This document shows, piece after piece, positions 63,058-64,000 of a stretch of DNA of 64,000 nucleotides; within the stretch, counting starts at the first letter, position 1; each line of letters starts with the position of its first letter. Origin of the DNA: Acanthosoma haemorrhoidale (lineage: Eukaryota > Arthropoda > Insecta > Hemiptera > Acanthosomatidae); contig OV884015.1 in the NCBI GenBank assembly GCA_930367205.1, positions 109,122,509 to 109,186,508 of the forward strand, written 5' to 3'. The position numbers were made by a program, and so were the translations under genes. The notes below the pieces were generated by a model that saw nothing but the letters and a program-made list of their open reading frames with translations, was not told the DNA's origin and ran no database searches.

Positions 63058-64000
63058 GATACTAAAAGAACGAATATATAGACAAAAAGCCGAATTTTTA
63101 CGAAATAGCGGGATTCAAAGATAAAACGTTAGCTCCTGCCACCTCATGATCTCCTGATACTAAAAGATCAAAAATATAGTCAAAAAGCCGAAGTTTTACG
63201 AAATAGCAGGATTTGAAGCTGGAAACATTAGCTCCTGCGACCTCATGATCTCCTGATACTAAAAGAACGAAAATATAGTCAAAAAGCAAATTTTCTCTAA
63301 ATAGCAGGATTCGATGTTGTAAACGTTAGCTCCCACCACCTCATGATCTCCTGATACTAAAAGAACCAAATTATAGTCAAAAAACCGAACTTTTACGAAA
63401 TAGCAGGATTCGAACCGGAAAAAGATAGCTCCTTCTGCCTTATGATCTCCTGATACTAATAGAATGAAATATAGTCAAAATGCCGAATTTGTACGAAATA
63501 TCAGAATTGGCAGCTAGAACATTAGCTCCTGCCACCTTATGATTTCCTGATACTAAAAGAACGATAAAATAGACAAAAAGCTAAATTTTAACGAAATAAC
63601 AGGATTGGCAGCAAGAATGTTAGCTCCTGCCGCCTCATGATCTCCTGATAATAAAAGAACGAAAATATAGTCAAAAAGCCTAATTTTCACGAAATTGCAT
63701 GATTTAAAGCTGTAAACATTAGCTCCTGCCGCCTTATGATCTCCTGATACTAAAAGGACGAAAATATAGTCAAAAAGCCAAATTTTTACGAAATAGCATG
63801 ATTCGAAGCTGGAAACGTTAGCTCCTGCCACCTCATGATCTCCTGATACTAAAAGAACGAAAATATAGTCAAAAAGCCAAATTTTTACGAAATAGCATGA
63901 TTCGAAGCTGGAAACGTTAGCTCCTGCCACCTTATGATCTCCTGATACTAAAAGAACGAAAATATAGTCAAAAAGCTAAATTTTTACGAAATAGCAGGAT
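63058..64000. repeat. 16-mer unit 5, cut by the window end
   Basis: C2 D E2 A2 B'' I J J/K K I, ending inside the I monomer at agcaggat. A2 here has ctccttctgcc while units 1-4 have ctccttttgcc. The last monomer has gctaaatttttacg in place of gctaaattttgacg. The array evidently continues past the window. Confidence 0.9.

Larger units (their letters stand above)
1..64000. repeat. 98-bp satellite array filling the whole window
   Basis: Every part of the window is the same ~98-bp unit in direct tandem orientation, about 650 copies. The phase marker gatctcctgatact recurs every 97, 98 or 99 bases from the first base to the last. The unit has an A/T-tract half followed by a richer half containing acgaaatagcagg and then ctcctgccacc. 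About 20 subtypes can be told apart by diagnostic substitutions, and they follow fixed orders, so higher-order repeats are stacked on the monomer period. I found no unique sequence, no transposon and no orientation switch. Arrays like this are known from eukaryotic centromeric, pericentromeric and subtelomeric heterochromatin; which applies here is inference. The family itself is not one I recognise. Confidence 0.98.

Noticed and set aside
1..64000. CRISPR array
   Set aside because: Repeats of 97-99 bp abut directly with no unique spacers between constant repeats. Variation follows subtype patterns rather than spacer replacement, and no cas genes are present.
1..64000. Human or primate alpha satellite, or telomeric/subtelomeric TTAGGG repeats
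   Set aside because: The monomer is 98 bp, not 171 bp, with no resemblance to alpha satellite. No runs of TTAGGG or related telomere words were seen.
1..64000. Ribosomal intergenic spacer repeats
   Set aside because: No rRNA gene sequence appears anywhere in 64 kb, whereas spacer repeats would be interrupted by rRNA units within that distance in most genomes.
1..64000. Pure assembly artefact
   Set aside because: Copies differ by consistent private variants, lengths and hybrid monomers, which a simple duplication error would not create. Individual near-identical duplications (for example 100-2053) could still be artefacts and need read support.

Overview
The whole 64-kb window is one uninterrupted array of satellite DNA. 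It contains no recognisable protein gene, RNA gene or transposon. The basic unit is about 98 bp and occurs roughly 650 times head to tail, always in the same orientation. I mark monomer starts at the near-invariant string gatctcctgatact (variants gatagt, gaaact, gataat), taking the g of gatact as base 1. Single monomers are 97, 98 or 99 bp and length goes with subtype. GC is about 39% on a typical monomer. The first half is A/T-tract rich and the second half (caggattcg... to ...ctcctgccacc) is richer in GC.

A satellite array of this size with layered higher-order repeats (HORs) points to a eukaryotic chromosome: centromere, pericentromere, subtelomere or another heterochromatic block. I do not recognise the family. 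It is not human-type alpha satellite (171 bp), has no CENP-B box and has no telomeric repeats. CpG is not depleted in the consensus (about 5 per monomer against about 4 expected), which gives weak evidence against a heavily CpG-depleted genome such as a vertebrate. I cannot name the species.

Subtype labels used below: A (ttcgaaccgg, run of 7 A, 99 bp), A2 (ttcgaactgg), A3 (starts gaaact, ttataataaaa), B (ctaatagaatg, gcgggattagcagc, 97), B' (B with aaaataccaaat), B'' (atcagaattgg or attagaattgg), BC (B front, C back), C (gatagt, attgaaagataaaacg, 98), C' (aatagaagattgg, 97), C2 (attcaaagataaaacg, 98), D (aaaagatcaaaaat, tgcgacc, 99), E (gcaaattttctctaaatag, 98), E2 (attcgatgttgg), E3 (attcggtgttgg), F (accgaatattagag, 98), F2 (accgaacattagag), G (tttttaagaaataacagg, 98), H (gatagtaaaaggacc), HE (H front, E back), I (gctaaattttgacg), J (gcctaattttcacg, 99), K (tagcatgattcg, 99), N (ccgaattttttcaaaat, 99).

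Layout: 1-2053 holds a 10-mer tandem duplication. 2054-11.7 kb is a mosaic with a 17-mer duplicated 3,042 bp apart. 11.7-15.9 kb is a block copied again at 27.7-31.9 kb. 16.6-19.3 kb is a clean 12-mer HOR of 1,177 bp, which reappears at 32.3-33.5 and 34.5-37 kb. 19.5-24.2 kb is a 24-mer (2,355 bp) tandem duplication. 24.8-27.7 kb is a 17-mer with nested 590-bp 6-mers. 37.4-39.6 kb is a 13-mer (1,275 bp) HOR. 39.6-47 kb is the most irregular part, with broken and chimeric monomers. 47-57 kb carries 2,620-bp and 2,746-bp spaced duplications. 57.4 kb to the end is a 16-mer HOR (1,572 bp) with deletion variants.

No gene-level pathway can be described. The biology visible here is concerted evolution by unequal exchange or segmental amplification. 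One subtype also carries a possible RNA polymerase III B-box with a downstream T-run on the minus strand. Coordinates come from reading the sequence by eye. Monomer boundaries that I counted should be exact or within a base or two. Breakpoints inside monomers are approximate.
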